Program-made: the position numbers and the translations under genes | NCBI GenBank assembly: GCA_038255685.1 | Contig: JBBSLC010000154.1 | Coordinates: 1-6,591, forward strand | Source: CADCSY01 sp038255685 | GTDB lineage: Bacteria > Actinomycetota > Acidimicrobiia > Acidimicrobiales > CADCSY01 | Reading direction: 5' to 3' | Length of the DNA stretch: 6,591 nucleotides | Shown: piece after piece, positions 1 through 6,591 of the stretch | Numbering within the stretch: the stretch's first letter is position 1 | Layout: each line of letters begins with the position of its first letter | The notes under the pieces: generated by a model | Seen by the model: only the letters and a program-made list of their open reading frames with translations | What the model was told of the DNA's origin: nothing | Databases searched by the model: none

Positions 1-332
1 AGGGGTCGGGGCGCCAGCTGCTCGAGCTCGTCGACGAGCTCGCCGTCCCAGGTGTGGCCGCCTTCGTCGTGACCGACATCAGCCGGGATGCGACCCTCGC
101 CGGTCCCGATCTCGAGGGCTATGCCACCCTCCTCGGTGCGACCGACGTCCCGCTCGTCTCGAGCGGGGGCGTCGGCTCCCTCGACGACCTGCGCTCCCTC
201 GCCGGACTCGACGTCGGGGGTCGGACCCTGCGCGGTGCGATCGTCGGCAAGGCGCTCTACGAGGGTCGCTTCGACGTCGCCGAGGCGGTCGCTGCGCTCC
301 GTGAGCACGTGGCGACGCGAGACGCCACGTGA
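1..332 (+). CDS. hisA: HisA (ProFAR isomerase), possibly PriA-type; 3' part only
   Basis: This is the C-terminal part (109 residues, read from base 3) of a TIM-barrel isomerase. It converts ProFAR to PRFAR in cytoplasmic histidine synthesis. Visible motifs, numbered within the fragment, are the TDISRD loop at 24-29, the phosphate-binding SSGGVGS at 53-59, and GAIVGKALYEG at 78-88. Together these are typical of HisA rather than HisF. The loop reads RDAT where the family almost always has DGT, an unusual Gly-to-Ala change. The 5' half, including the N-terminal catalytic Asp and the segment that would help tell PriA (dual His/Trp isomerase) from plain HisA, lies outside the window. PriA is plausible because the organism looks actinobacterial and trpE is nearby, but this is inference. 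The stop codon lies inside a 9-bp hairpin. Confidence 0.93.
   Translation, partial: GSGRQLLELVDELAVPGVAAFVVTDISRDATLAGPDLEGYATLLGATDVPLVSSGGVGSLDDLRSLAGLDVGGRTLRGAIVGKALYEGRFDVAEAVAALREHVATRDAT
306..331 (+). terminator. Perfect 9-bp hairpin across the hisA stop codon
   Basis: The arms CACGTGGCG (306-314) and CGCCACGTG (323-331) are perfect reverse complements around an 8-base loop. The second arm covers the first two bases of the hisA stop. No T-run follows, so this is not a classical intrinsic terminator. It could be a U-less actinobacterial terminator, an RNA stability or processing element, or a DNA operator: each arm carries the palindrome CACGTG, and the two copies are 20 bp apart. The stem is seen directly; its role is inferred. 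Confidence 0.45.
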
Positions 333-343
333 TGCTCAGGTCG

Positions 344-359
344 CGGTGCGTGTGCACCG
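344..359 (+). other. Second small hairpin in the hisA-downstream gap
   Basis: CGGTGC (344-349) pairs perfectly with GCACCG (354-359) around the four-base loop GTGT. It lies 12 bases after the larger hairpin at the hisA stop and 25 bases before the next start codon. The two stems together fill most of the short non-coding gap. There is no T-tract. It may act with the first hairpin in termination, pausing or mRNA processing, but a 6-bp stem can arise by chance at this GC content. Confidence 0.3.
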
Positions 360-370
360 ATGACCGGGTG

Positions 371-380
371 GGAAGGGAGG
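371..380 (+). promoter_or_regulatory. Strong purine-rich ribosome binding site
   Basis: GGAAGGGAGG lies 4 bases upstream of the GTG at 385 and is the clearest Shine-Dalgarno-like sequence in the window. It decides the start of the small membrane protein gene. The other starts in the window use stop-start overlap or appear leaderless. Confidence 0.7.
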
Positions 381-384
381 CCCC

Positions 385-705
385 GTGATCCTGCTGCTGA
401 TCCCGGCGACGCTCGCATCGCTCGCTGCGCTGCTGTTCTTCACCGAGGTGCTCGAACGCCGCTCGAGCGACGTGATGGTCCGACTGGCGATCCGCTCGCC
501 ACGGAGCACCCCCGAGGCGACCGAGTCCCTCGTCGCCGCCGAGCTCGCCCGCCGCCTCGATGCTGCGGGCCTCGGCCGGCGTCCGGTCGCTGAGGTGGCC
601 GAGGCCGCCGACATCCCCGAGGCGGTCGTGCACCGCGTCCTCGCAGCGGCCGATGACACCGGTGAGATCCCGATCCCGGATCTCCCCACGGCACCGTCTT
701 CCTGA
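385..705 (+). CDS. Small membrane-anchored protein with HTH-like segment, function unknown
   Basis: I do not recognise this 106-residue protein as a named family. Residues 2-20 form one hydrophobic membrane segment, followed by Glu-Arg-Arg, so the C-terminal part is likely cytoplasmic. Residues about 42-62 look like an Ala/Glu/Arg-rich helix. Residues about 66-88 (PVAEVAEAADIPEAVVHRVL) resemble a short helix-turn-helix. The tail, about 91-106, is Pro-rich and probably disordered. The GTG start is supported by the purine-rich site just upstream and by the membrane segment starting at residue 2. Codon use matches its neighbours. The gene ends 16 bases before the ABC-F gene. It could be a membrane-tethered regulator or an adaptor, but neither role is shown. 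That it is a real gene is likely; the function is open. Confidence 0.7.
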   Translation: MILLLIPATLASLAALLFFTEVLERRSSDVMVRLAIRSPRSTPEATESLVAAELARRLDAAGLGRRPVAEVAEAADIPEAVVHRVLAAADDTGEIPIPDLPTAPSS

Positions 706-709
706 CCCG

Positions 710-721
710 TACCCTGGTCGG
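710..721 (+). promoter_or_regulatory. Candidate leaderless promoter for the ABC-F gene
   Basis: TACCCT (710-715) matches the TAnnnT core of an actinobacterial -10 element. Six bases separate it from the GTG at 722, so transcription would begin at or within a base of the start codon. No good Shine-Dalgarno is present and no convincing -35 is seen. The hexamer sits between short inverted arms ACCCG (705-709) and CGGGT (719-723), so a small hairpin is an alternative reading. The same spacing recurs before hisI, which raises confidence. Confidence 0.45.
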
Positions 722-2310
<1,589 letters not shown>

Positions 2311-2311
<1 letters not shown>

Positions 2312-3075
2312 TGCGCACCGCCCGGGTCATCCCCTGCCTCGACGTCGATGGGGGCCGAGTGGTGAAGGGGGTGAACTTCGTCGGCCTGCGCGACGCAGGC
2401 GATCCCGTCGAGCTCGCCGCCCGCTACGACGCGATGGGTGCCGACGAGCTGGTCTTCCTCGACATCACCGCCTCGTCGGGCAACCGGGCCACCATGGTCG
2501 ACGTCGTCAGCCGCACCGCCGAGCAGGTGTTCATCCCCCTCACCGTCGGGGGAGGCGTGCGCACGCTCGACGACGCTCGCGCGCTGCTGCGCGCCGGTGC
2601 CGACAAGGTGTCGGTCAACACCGCCGCGCTCAGCAACGAGCGCTTGGTGGGTGAGCTGTCCGAGACCTTCGGTGCCCAGTGCGTGGTGGTCGCCATCGAC
2701 GCCAGGCGCTCACCCGGTGGCTTCGAGGTCTACTCCCACGGGGGCCGCAAGCCGACCGGGCTCGACGCCGTCTCGTGGGCCGAGGAGGTCGAGCGCCTCG
2801 GGGCAGGGGAGATCCTGCTCACCTCGATGGACCGAGACGGCACGAAGGAGGGCTTCGACCTCGAGCTCACGGCTGCGGTCACCGACGCCTGCGGGATCCC
2901 GGTCATCGCCAGCGGCGGGGTCGGGACCCTCGAGCACCTCGTCGAGGGTGTGCGCCAGGGCGGCGCCGACGCGGTGCTCGCGGCGTCGATCTTCCACTTC
3001 GGGACGTTCAGCGTGGCCGACGCCAAGGAGGCGATGACCGCAGCCGGCATCGTCGTGCGGCCATCGGCCTCGTGA
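2311..3075 (+). CDS. hisF: HisF, imidazole glycerol phosphate synthase cyclase subunit
   Basis: This is a full-length 254-residue TIM barrel of normal size. HisF takes ammonia from the HisH glutaminase and turns PRFAR into imidazole glycerol phosphate and AICAR, linking histidine and purine synthesis in the cytoplasm. The N-terminus reads RVIPCLDVDGGRVVKG, with catalytic Asp11 and Lys19. The second catalytic residue, Asp130, sits in VVAIDARR at exactly the family position. Phosphate-binding motifs are TVGGG (78-82) and ASGGVG (200-205). The DRDGT loop (174-178) is canonical, unlike the altered loop in the neighbouring HisA. hisH is not in the window. The ATG overlaps the ABC-F stop by one base (TGATG), and no ribosome binding site is seen, so translation is probably coupled to that gene. 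Its own stop overlaps the next ATG in the same way. Confidence 0.98.
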
Positions 3076-3533
3076 TGGTGCGCGTCGTCGCACTGGTCGG
3101 CCTCGTCGCCCTCGCCGCATGCGGGTCTGGCGAGGATCCGGTGCTCGAAGGCGACCAGGCCAGCGAGGAGGCGCCCGCCGAGGGCATCGCCCTCACCATC
3201 GACGGGCTGGGTGAGCTCGTCGCGGGGGAGCCGGTCAGCTGGCGCCTCACCGTCACCAACGCCACGGACGAGGGCGTCACGCTCGTCTTCCCGAGCGGGC
3301 AGCAGGGCGACGTGGCGCTCGTCGACGGCGACGGCACCGAGGTCTACCGGTGGAGTGACGGGATGATGTTCTCTCAGGCGCTCGTGGAGACGCCGCTGGA
3401 AGCCGGCGCCGAGGTCACCTTCGAGCTGCCCGGCGACCTCGACGTCGATCCCGGCACCTACCTGCTGACGGCGAGCGTCCCGAGCGACCCCGCTCCTGAG
3501 CCGGTCACGACCGAGGTCACGATCTCCGGCTGA
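3075..3533 (+). CDS. Lipoprotein with BsuPI-type (proteinase inhibitor-related) domain
   Basis: This is a 152-residue exported lipoprotein. It has a short hydrophobic signal (residues 2-15) with lipobox LAAC, so Cys16 would be lipidated and the protein anchored outside the membrane. An acidic, Ala/Glu/Pro-rich linker (17-37) is followed by a beta-rich domain (about 38-150). The hallmarks LTVTNATDE (58-66), FPSGQ (72-76), WSDGMMF (93-99) and PGTY (126-129) fit the BsuPI family, named after a Bacillus intracellular proteinase inhibitor. Here the domain is extracellular, so an inhibitor role is only a possibility; a general binding Ig-like fold is equally plausible. The ATG shares one base with the hisF stop, and a GTG one codon earlier is an alternative start. 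No obvious metabolic link to histidine is visible. Domain assignment is fairly sure; the target is unknown. Confidence 0.85.
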   Translation: MVRVVALVGLVALAACGSGEDPVLEGDQASEEAPAEGIALTIDGLGELVAGEPVSWRLTVTNATDEGVTLVFPSGQQGDVALVDGDGTEVYRWSDGMMFSQALVETPLEAGAEVTFELPGDLDVDPGTYLLTASVPSDPAPEPVTTEVTISG

Positions 3534-3552
3534 GTCCCGACACCGGCACCCC

Positions 3553-3564
3553 TACGATGGGGGG
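3553..3564 (+). promoter_or_regulatory. Candidate leaderless promoter for hisI
   Basis: TACGAT (3553-3558) is a good TAnnnT -10 hexamer, again exactly 6 bases before the start codon (ATG 3565), which places the start site at or next to the A of ATG. A weak -35-like CTGAGT lies at 3530-3535 with a 17-base spacer. The hexamer is flanked by CCCC and GGGG, so a short hairpin is the alternative reading. The gap of 31 bases after the lipoprotein gene is the second longest between genes here and leaves no room for a leader peptide or riboswitch. Confidence 0.55.
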
Positions 3565-3933
3565 ATGCCCGTCGCCACCCCGATCTCCGCCTCGGCCGAG
3601 GACCTCGACCGCGTGAAGTACGACGATGCCGGCCTCGTCCCGGCGATCGTGCAGGACCACGCCGACGGCCAGGTGCTGATGATGGCGTGGATGAACGCCG
3701 ACACGCTGGCCCAGACCCTCGCCACCGGCCGCACCGTGTTCTGGAGCCGGTCTCGCCAAGAGGTCTGGGCGAAGGGGGAGACGTCGGGGGACCGTCAGTG
3801 GGTGCGCGAGGCCTCCTACGACTGCGACGGTGACACCCTGCTCTTCCGGGTCGAGCAGGAGGGGGCCGGCGCCTGCCACACCGGCGAGCGGTCGTGCTTC
3901 TACCGGAGCTTCGGCACCGCCGCCCCAGCGTGA
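3565..3933 (+). CDS. hisI: HisI, phosphoribosyl-AMP cyclohydrolase
   Basis: This 122-residue enzyme hydrolyses the adenine ring of phosphoribosyl-AMP to give ProFAR, the substrate of HisA. It is the single-function form, without the HisE pyrophosphohydrolase domain found fused in enterobacteria, so hisE must be elsewhere. The core motifs are LMMAWMNADTL (38-48), FWSRSRQEVWAKGETSG (59-75), the metal site YDCDGD (85-90; Asp86, Asp88, Asp90 for magnesium, Cys87 for zinc) and ACHTGERSCFY (103-113; zinc ligands Cys104 and Cys111). All three zinc cysteines are present. The ATG at 3565 gives a normal N-terminus and sits directly after a -10-like hexamer, with only a run of G before it in place of a standard ribosome binding site. 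The stop lies within a GTGA overlap with trpE. Confidence 0.98.
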   Translation: MPVATPISASAEDLDRVKYDDAGLVPAIVQDHADGQVLMMAWMNADTLAQTLATGRTVFWSRSRQEVWAKGETSGDRQWVREASYDCDGDTLLFRVEQEGAGACHTGERSCFYRSFGTAAPA

Positions 3934-5453
3934 TCCAACCCTCGCGAGAGGCGTTCAGGTCGCTCGCACGTGACCACACCGTGGTACCGGTGTGGCGCGA
4001 GGTGCTCGCCGACCTGATCACCCCCGTCGCCGCCTTCGCCAGGGTCGTGGGCGATGAGGACGGCTTCCTGCTCGAGTCGGTGGAGCACGGCGAGCGCTGG
4101 AGCCGCTTCTCCTTCGTCGGTCGCCGCCCGCTCGCCACGCTGGTCGCCCACGGCCTCGACGTCACCGTCGACGGGCCGCTCCCGACCTCGATCCCTCGTG
4201 ACCGGGGCATCCTCGCTGCGGTCGAGGCGCTGCTCGCGGTGTACCGGTCGCCGGTGCTCGCCGAGCTGCCGCCGCTGCACGGCGGCCTCGTCGGCTACCT
4301 CGGCTACGACGTCGTCCGCGAGATCGAGCGCCTGCCGAACGTCCCGCCCGACGACCGTGGCGTCCCCGACGCCGTGCTGTCGGTCATCGGGCAGCTCGCC
4401 GTGTTCGACCACTGGCGCCAGCGGGTGACGCTGCTGGACAACGTGCTCGTCCCCGAGGGAGCGACCGACGCCGACCTCGATGCCGCCTACGACCTCGCCG
4501 TCGCCCACATCGACGAGCTGGCCGAGGCCGGGACCCGCACGGTCGACGAGCCCGTCTTCGACCCGCCGGAGCGGGGGGAGGCGCTGCCCGACACCCGGTC
4601 CAGCATGTCCCCTGCTGCGTTCGAGCGCTCGGTCGAGGTGGCGAAGGAGCACATCCTCGACGGTGACATCTTCGAGATCATCGTCTCCCAGCGCTTCGAC
4701 CTCGACCTCGGCGCCGACCCGTTCGACCTCTATCGGGTGCTGCGCCAGCTGAACCCGAGCCCGTACATGTACTTCGTGCGCCACCCGTCGGCCACGCTCG
4801 TCGGGTCCTCGCCTGAGCCGCTCGTGAAGCTCGTCGACGGGCGCATCACGTCGCGCCCGATCGCGGGGACCCGGTTCCGAGGCAGGACCGAGGAGCACGA
4901 CCGGCGCATGGCCGCAGAGCTGCTCGAGCACCCCAAGGAGATCGCCGAGCACATCATGCTGGTCGACCTCGCTCGCAACGACGTGGGCCGGGTCGCCGAG
5001 TTCGGCACCGTCGTCGTCGACGAGCTCATGACCCTCGAGCGCTACAGCCACGTGATGCACATGACGTCGCAGGTCTCAGCACAGCTGCGTGCGGGCCGGA
5101 CGCCGGTCGACGTGCTGCGGGCGACCCTGCCCGCCGGGACGGTGTCGGGTGCGCCCAAGGTGCGGGCCATGGAGCTCATCGACGAGCTCGAGGTCTCCAA
5201 GCGCGGTGTCTACGCCGGCGTGGTCGGCTACCTCGACTTCTCGGGGAACCTCGACATGGCGCTCGCCATCCGCACCATGGTCGTCGTCGACGGCGTCGGC
5301 TCGGTCCAGGCCGGTGCGGGCGTCGTGGCCGACAGCGACCCGGCCGACGAGGAGCTCGAGTGCCACAACAAGGCTGCAGCCCTGCTGGCTGCGGTGCCAG
5401 CGGCGCGTCGCATGACCGCCGCTCGGGCGGCGAAGGCCGAGGTCGCACGGTGA
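3930..5453 (+). CDS. trpE: TrpE, anthranilate synthase component I
   Basis: This 507-residue chorismate-binding enzyme makes anthranilate, the first committed step to tryptophan, with ammonia from TrpG. The N-terminal domain includes LLES (47-50) and the catalytic domain has NPSPYM (275-280), both linked to tryptophan feedback binding, so the enzyme is probably inhibited by tryptophan. The catalytic motifs are SRPIAGTRFRG (308-318), RYSHVMH (371-377), PAGTVSGAPK (401-410) and QAGAGVVADSDP (460-471). PIAGT, not PIKGT, argues for TrpE over the aminodeoxychorismate synthase PabB. No amidotransferase domain is fused, and trpG is not the next gene, so it must lie elsewhere. The GTG at 3930 is chosen because VIQPSREAFRSLARDHTVVPV is the usual start; an ATG at 3894 would add 12 residues from inside hisI. 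The 4-base GTGA overlap with hisI leaves no space for a trp attenuator. Confidence 0.97.
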   Translation: MIQPSREAFRSLARDHTVVPVWREVLADLITPVAAFARVVGDEDGFLLESVEHGERWSRFSFVGRRPLATLVAHGLDVTVDGPLPTSIPRDRGILAAVEALLAVYRSPVLAELPPLHGGLVGYLGYDVVREIERLPNVPPDDRGVPDAVLSVIGQLAVFDHWRQRVTLLDNVLVPEGATDADLDAAYDLAVAHIDELAEAGTRTVDEPVFDPPERGEALPDTRSSMSPAAFERSVEVAKEHILDGDIFEIIVSQRFDLDLGADPFDLYRVLRQLNPSPYMYFVRHPSATLVGSSPEPLVKLVDGRITSRPIAGTRFRGRTEEHDRRMAAELLEHPKEIAEHIMLVDLARNDVGRVAEFGTVVVDELMTLERYSHVMHMTSQVSAQLRAGRTPVDVLRATLPAGTVSGAPKVRAMELIDELEVSKRGVYAGVVGYLDFSGNLDMALAIRTMVVVDGVGSVQAGAGVVADSDPADEELECHNKAAALLAAVPAARRMTAARAAKAEVAR

Positions 5454-6313
5454 GCGGCGCATGGGCGGTCGCGCTCCCCCGAGACGTGCTCGTGGCGACC
5501 GGCCCCGACACCGTCTCGTTCCTCCAGGGCCAGCTGAGCCAGGATCTCTCCGCCCTCGCCATCGGTGGCTCGGCGCACTCGCTGCTGCTCTCGCCCCAGG
5601 GCCACCTCGTCGCCCTCCTGCGCGTGACCCGGACAGGGGAGGAGCAGGTCGCCATCGACACCGATGCGGGCGCCGGCGACGCCGTGCTCGCGAGGCTCGA
5701 GCGGTTCCTCCTGCGGACCAAGTGCGAGCTGTCGGCCGTCGACTGGCCGTGCGTTGCGGTGCGCGGTGACGGTGCGGACGACGTCGAGAGCGTCACGGCC
5801 GACGGCACCTGGCGCGTCGTCGCCGACACGCCTGGCATCCCTGGCTACGACCTGCTCGGCCCCGGCGCGGCGATCCCCGCCGGCGTGGAGGCAGGCGATC
5901 TCGCCGACTACGAATCGCTGCGCATCGAGCAGGGCGTCCCTCGTGCCGGCCAGGAGCTGACGGACCGGACGATCCCCGCCGAGGCAGGCATCGTCGACCG
6001 CAGCGCGAGCTTCACGAAGGGCTGCTACACGGGGCAGGAGCTCGTGGCGCGCATCGACAGCCGCGGCGGCAACGTCCCCAGGCGACTGCGGGGCATCGTG
6101 GTCGACGGGAGCGCAGTGCCTCCTGCTGGCGCCGACGTGGTGGTCGGTGGCGCTGTCGTCGGCCAGGTGACGAGCGCAGCGACCTCCAGCCGTCTCGGCG
6201 CGCCGGTCGCGCTCGCCTACGCGAAGCGGGGGACCGACGTCCCGTCCCCGTGCTCGCTGCGCTGGGACGGGGGCGAGGCCGAAGGCCGCCTCGTCGAGCT
6301 GCCGCTCACCTGA
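5450..6313 (+). CDS. ygfZ: YgfZ/GcvT-like folate-binding protein (iron-sulfur maintenance)
   Basis: This 287-residue cytoplasmic protein resembles the T protein of glycine cleavage but belongs to the YgfZ family. It shows the family signature KGCYTGQE (190-197), with Cys192, followed by LVARIDSRG and a C-terminal beta-rich domain (about 210-287). The N-terminal part has FLQGQLSQDLSAL (24-36), the folate-fold region common to YgfZ. E. coli YgfZ uses tetrahydrofolate and supports the assembly or repair of certain Fe-S enzymes; the same role here is inference. The GTG at 5450 overlaps the trpE stop (GTGA) and starts the usual GxWAV N-terminus; an in-frame ATG at 5360 would lie inside trpE. No close ribosome binding site is seen, so coupling to trpE is likely. 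The GcvT aminomethyltransferase itself is less likely because of its length (about 360) and the KGCYxGQE motif. Confidence 0.93.
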   Translation: MSGAWAVALPRDVLVATGPDTVSFLQGQLSQDLSALAIGGSAHSLLLSPQGHLVALLRVTRTGEEQVAIDTDAGAGDAVLARLERFLLRTKCELSAVDWPCVAVRGDGADDVESVTADGTWRVVADTPGIPGYDLLGPGAAIPAGVEAGDLADYESLRIEQGVPRAGQELTDRTIPAEAGIVDRSASFTKGCYTGQELVARIDSRGGNVPRRLRGIVVDGSAVPPAGADVVVGGAVVGQVTSAATSSRLGAPVALAYAKRGTDVPSPCSLRWDGGEAEGRLVELPLT

Positions 6314-6315
6314 CG

Positions 6316-6591
6316 ATGCGCCCGACGTCCGCTCTCCGTCGACGGTCCCTCGGCGTGGTGCTCGCCATCGGGACGAGCGTGCTCGCCGCTTGCGCCGGCG
6401 CAGATGCCTTCCCACCGATCCCCGACGTCGGCGACGTGACGACGGTGCCACCGATCGACCGGCGCACCGACGACCGCAGCGGCATCGCCCTGCCGGGCGT
6501 CGGTGGGACCACCACCACGGTGGTGGTCATGGGTCCTGGGCGGTCGCGCCTGGTCGGCCGGGTGGATGGTCCTGACGGCCCCCTCGCCGGC
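6316..6591 (+). CDS. Lipoprotein, 5' part only, Thr/Pro-rich linker
   Basis: An open reading frame of 92 codons runs off the window end without a stop. It starts with ATG two bases after the ygfZ stop. Residues 1-25 form a signal peptide with Arg-rich start (LRRRSL, residues 7-12), a hydrophobic core (13-25) and lipobox LAAC with lipidated Cys26. The Arg-Arg-Ser-Leu run hints at Tat export but the match is loose. A Pro/Asp/Thr-rich low-complexity linker follows (27-75), then GRSRLVGRVDGPDGPLAG (75-92), which looks like the beginning of a carboxypeptidase-regulatory-like beta-sandwich repeat. Only that first strand is visible, so the domain call is tentative. Codon use matches upstream genes. 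Its function is not known. It probably belongs to the hisI-trpE-ygfZ transcript because there is no gap for a promoter. Confidence 0.8.
   Translation, partial: MRPTSALRRRSLGVVLAIGTSVLAACAGADAFPPIPDVGDVTTVPPIDRRTDDRSGIALPGVGGTTTTVVVMGPGRSRLVGRVDGPDGPLAG
6507..6528 (+). repeat. Perfect inverted repeat inside the last lipoprotein gene
   Basis: GACCACCACC (6507-6516) and GGTGGTGGTC (6519-6528) are perfect 10-base arms with a 2-base centre. It encodes a Thr-Thr-Thr-Thr-Val-Val-Val run in the linker, made of ACC/ACG codons followed by GTG/GTC. It may simply result from low-complexity codons that happen to be complementary; a strong hairpin in the mRNA is possible but would be strained by the tiny loop. 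Confidence 0.4.

Noticed and set aside
23..42. Perfect 20-base palindrome within hisA
   Set aside because: It arises from preferred codons for Glu-Leu-Val-Asp-Glu-Leu (GAG CTC GTC GAC GAG CTC). A near copy occurs in trpE around 5172-5190 for the same reason, so it is likely codon bias, not an operator.
2679..3074. Possible N-terminal extension of the BsuPI-type lipoprotein inside hisF
   Set aside because: The extension is Arg/Gly-rich out-of-frame hisF sequence and would bury the signal peptide. The ATG at 3075 gives a clean lipoprotein signal.
3900..5060. Long open frame (386 codons) on the - strand opposite trpE
   Set aside because: It is a shadow of the real trpE; composition is His/Arg/Asp/Val-rich and no motif is seen.
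3930..5453. TrpE being PabB (aminodeoxychorismate synthase) instead
   Set aside because: The motif is PIAGT, without the Lys of PabB (PIKGT). The N-terminus, LLES and NPSPYM motifs and linkage with hisI all fit TrpE.
5450..6313. Annotation as the glycine cleavage T protein (GcvT)
   Set aside because: At 287 residues it is too short for GcvT and carries the YgfZ signature KGCYxGQE; no gcv genes are adjacent.
5228..6451. Long open frame (407 codons) on the - strand opposite ygfZ and trpE
   Set aside because: It is a shadow of two well-supported + strand genes and crosses their boundaries; the product is Arg/Ala-rich with no domain.

Overview
The window is a GC-rich (about 70% by eye), densely packed stretch of bacterial chromosome with every gene on the + strand. 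Third codon positions are almost all G or C, GTG starts are common, and stop codons overlap the next start. The gene content (hisA, hisF, hisI and trpE in one run, two LAAC lipoproteins, ygfZ after trpE) suggests an actinobacterium. Acidimicrobiia or a relative is my best guess. This is inference from style and gene order; nothing in the window fixes the taxon.

Layout: (1) 1-332, the 3' end of hisA. (2) 306-384, the hisA stop region and gap, with two perfect hairpins. (3) 385-705, a small single-pass membrane protein of unknown function with a helix-turn-helix-like segment. (4) 722-3533, a tightly coupled trio: an ABC-F ribosome-associated ATPase, hisF, and an exported lipoprotein with a BsuPI-type domain. 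(5) 3565 to the window end, a second coupled set: hisI, trpE, ygfZ and the start of another lipoprotein. Within (4) and (5) neighbouring genes overlap by 1 or 4 bases, except the last lipoprotein, which starts 2 bases after ygfZ. The first gene of each set (GTG at 722, ATG at 3565) has a TAnnnT -10-like hexamer exactly 6 bases upstream. This suggests leaderless promoters that divide the row into two transcription units.

The biosynthetic core covers three histidine steps: HisI opens the PR-AMP ring, HisA isomerises ProFAR, and HisF is the cyclase half of imidazole-glycerol-phosphate synthase. TrpE makes anthranilate from chorismate as the first committed step to tryptophan. HisH and the TrpE amidotransferase partner TrpG are not in the window. 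In many actinobacteria HisA is the bifunctional PriA that also serves tryptophan synthesis, which would give a metabolic reason for this his-trp linkage. The visible C-terminal part cannot prove that here.

No CRISPR, mobile element, rRNA or tRNA is visible. I do not see a clear new defence or biosynthetic system. The least expected elements are three non-biosynthetic genes inserted between the his genes (small membrane protein, ABC-F ATPase, BsuPI-type lipoprotein), the repeated leaderless-promoter geometry, and the paired hairpins at the hisA stop.
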